A stretch of DNA of 64,000 nt. Origin: Methylobacterium sp. DB0501 (GTDB lineage: Bacteria > Pseudomonadota > Alphaproteobacteria > Rhizobiales > Beijerinckiaceae). Position 1 is the first letter of the stretch; every line of letters starts with the position of its first letter. The notes under the pieces are model-generated. The model made no database searches. It was not told the origin of the DNA and worked only from the letters and a program-made list of their open reading frames with translations. A program made the translations under genes and the position numbers. Shown piece by piece: positions 60,215 through 64,000 of this stretch. The stretch covers positions 1-64,000 of the forward strand of contig NZ_JAAKGV010000014.1 of the NCBI RefSeq assembly GCF_011043735.1. The letters are read 5' to 3'.

Positions 60215-64000
<3,786 letters not shown>

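Overview
The window is very GC-rich, about 70 percent by eye. It reads like the chromosome of a Methylobacterium-type alphaproteobacterium (Hyphomicrobiales). The support is a MeaB GTPase, a GltB/GltD pair, a BTLCP-type cysteine peptidase under two CtrA-type boxes, and strongly GC-biased third codon positions. The genus is an inference from gene content; no rRNA gene is present to confirm it.

Layout: 1-545 is the end of an IS3-family insertion sequence with a slippery A7 frameshift site. 637-5067 is an RND drug-efflux pair (periplasmic adaptor, then inner-membrane permease) with no outer-membrane channel gene. 5292-18343 holds metabolic and envelope genes: rhodanese, glycosyltransferase, a fused allantoinase/OHCU decarboxylase, a glutathionyl-hydroquinone reductase-like protein, an AlgJ/AlgX-like protein, a 2'-5' RNA ligase-like/PAP2 pair, an overlapping enoyl-CoA hydratase/threonine dehydratase/prolyl-tRNA editing operon, meaB, a lipoprotein hydrolase, a SOUL protein and an NmrA-like oxidoreductase. 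18648-30717 holds PhoH, a UvrD-type helicase, a thioesterase, a D-lactate dehydrogenase-like flavoprotein, an L,D-transpeptidase, a double-AAA Cdc48-like ATPase, a phosphoesterase, a VOC protein and GlcE. 30802-37081 holds small hypothetical genes, an Lrp regulator, a FolC-like ligase and a tight TerB/glutamine amidotransferase/LrgA/LrgB operon.

37433-47573 is a 10.1-kb integrated element in the 3' half of a tRNA-Thr(CGT) gene. It is bounded by perfect 45-bp direct repeats. It carries a tyrosine integrase, an AlpA-like regulator, a primase-polymerase/helicase protein, a serine recombinase, two oppositely oriented arrays of a CCATGTCCCG-like repeat around an AT-rich core (candidate origin), and a cargo pair beside attL: a 316-aa zinc-ribbon protein and a 69-aa two-helix membrane protein. 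No capsid, tail, portal or conjugation genes are visible. The plan resembles P4/PICI-like satellites or a small integrative replicon. This element is the best candidate here for undescribed biology; its cargo is unidentified.

After attR, core genes resume: a spermidine synthase-like protein, an AraC regulator, small secreted proteins, a Bcr/CflA-type transporter, a CtrA-boxed transglutaminase-like peptidase, a DUF459 SGNH protein, a TonB-dependent receptor, and gltD, a GST and gltB (gltB runs off the window). An approximately 320-bp imperfect inverted repeat lies between gltB and the GST gene.
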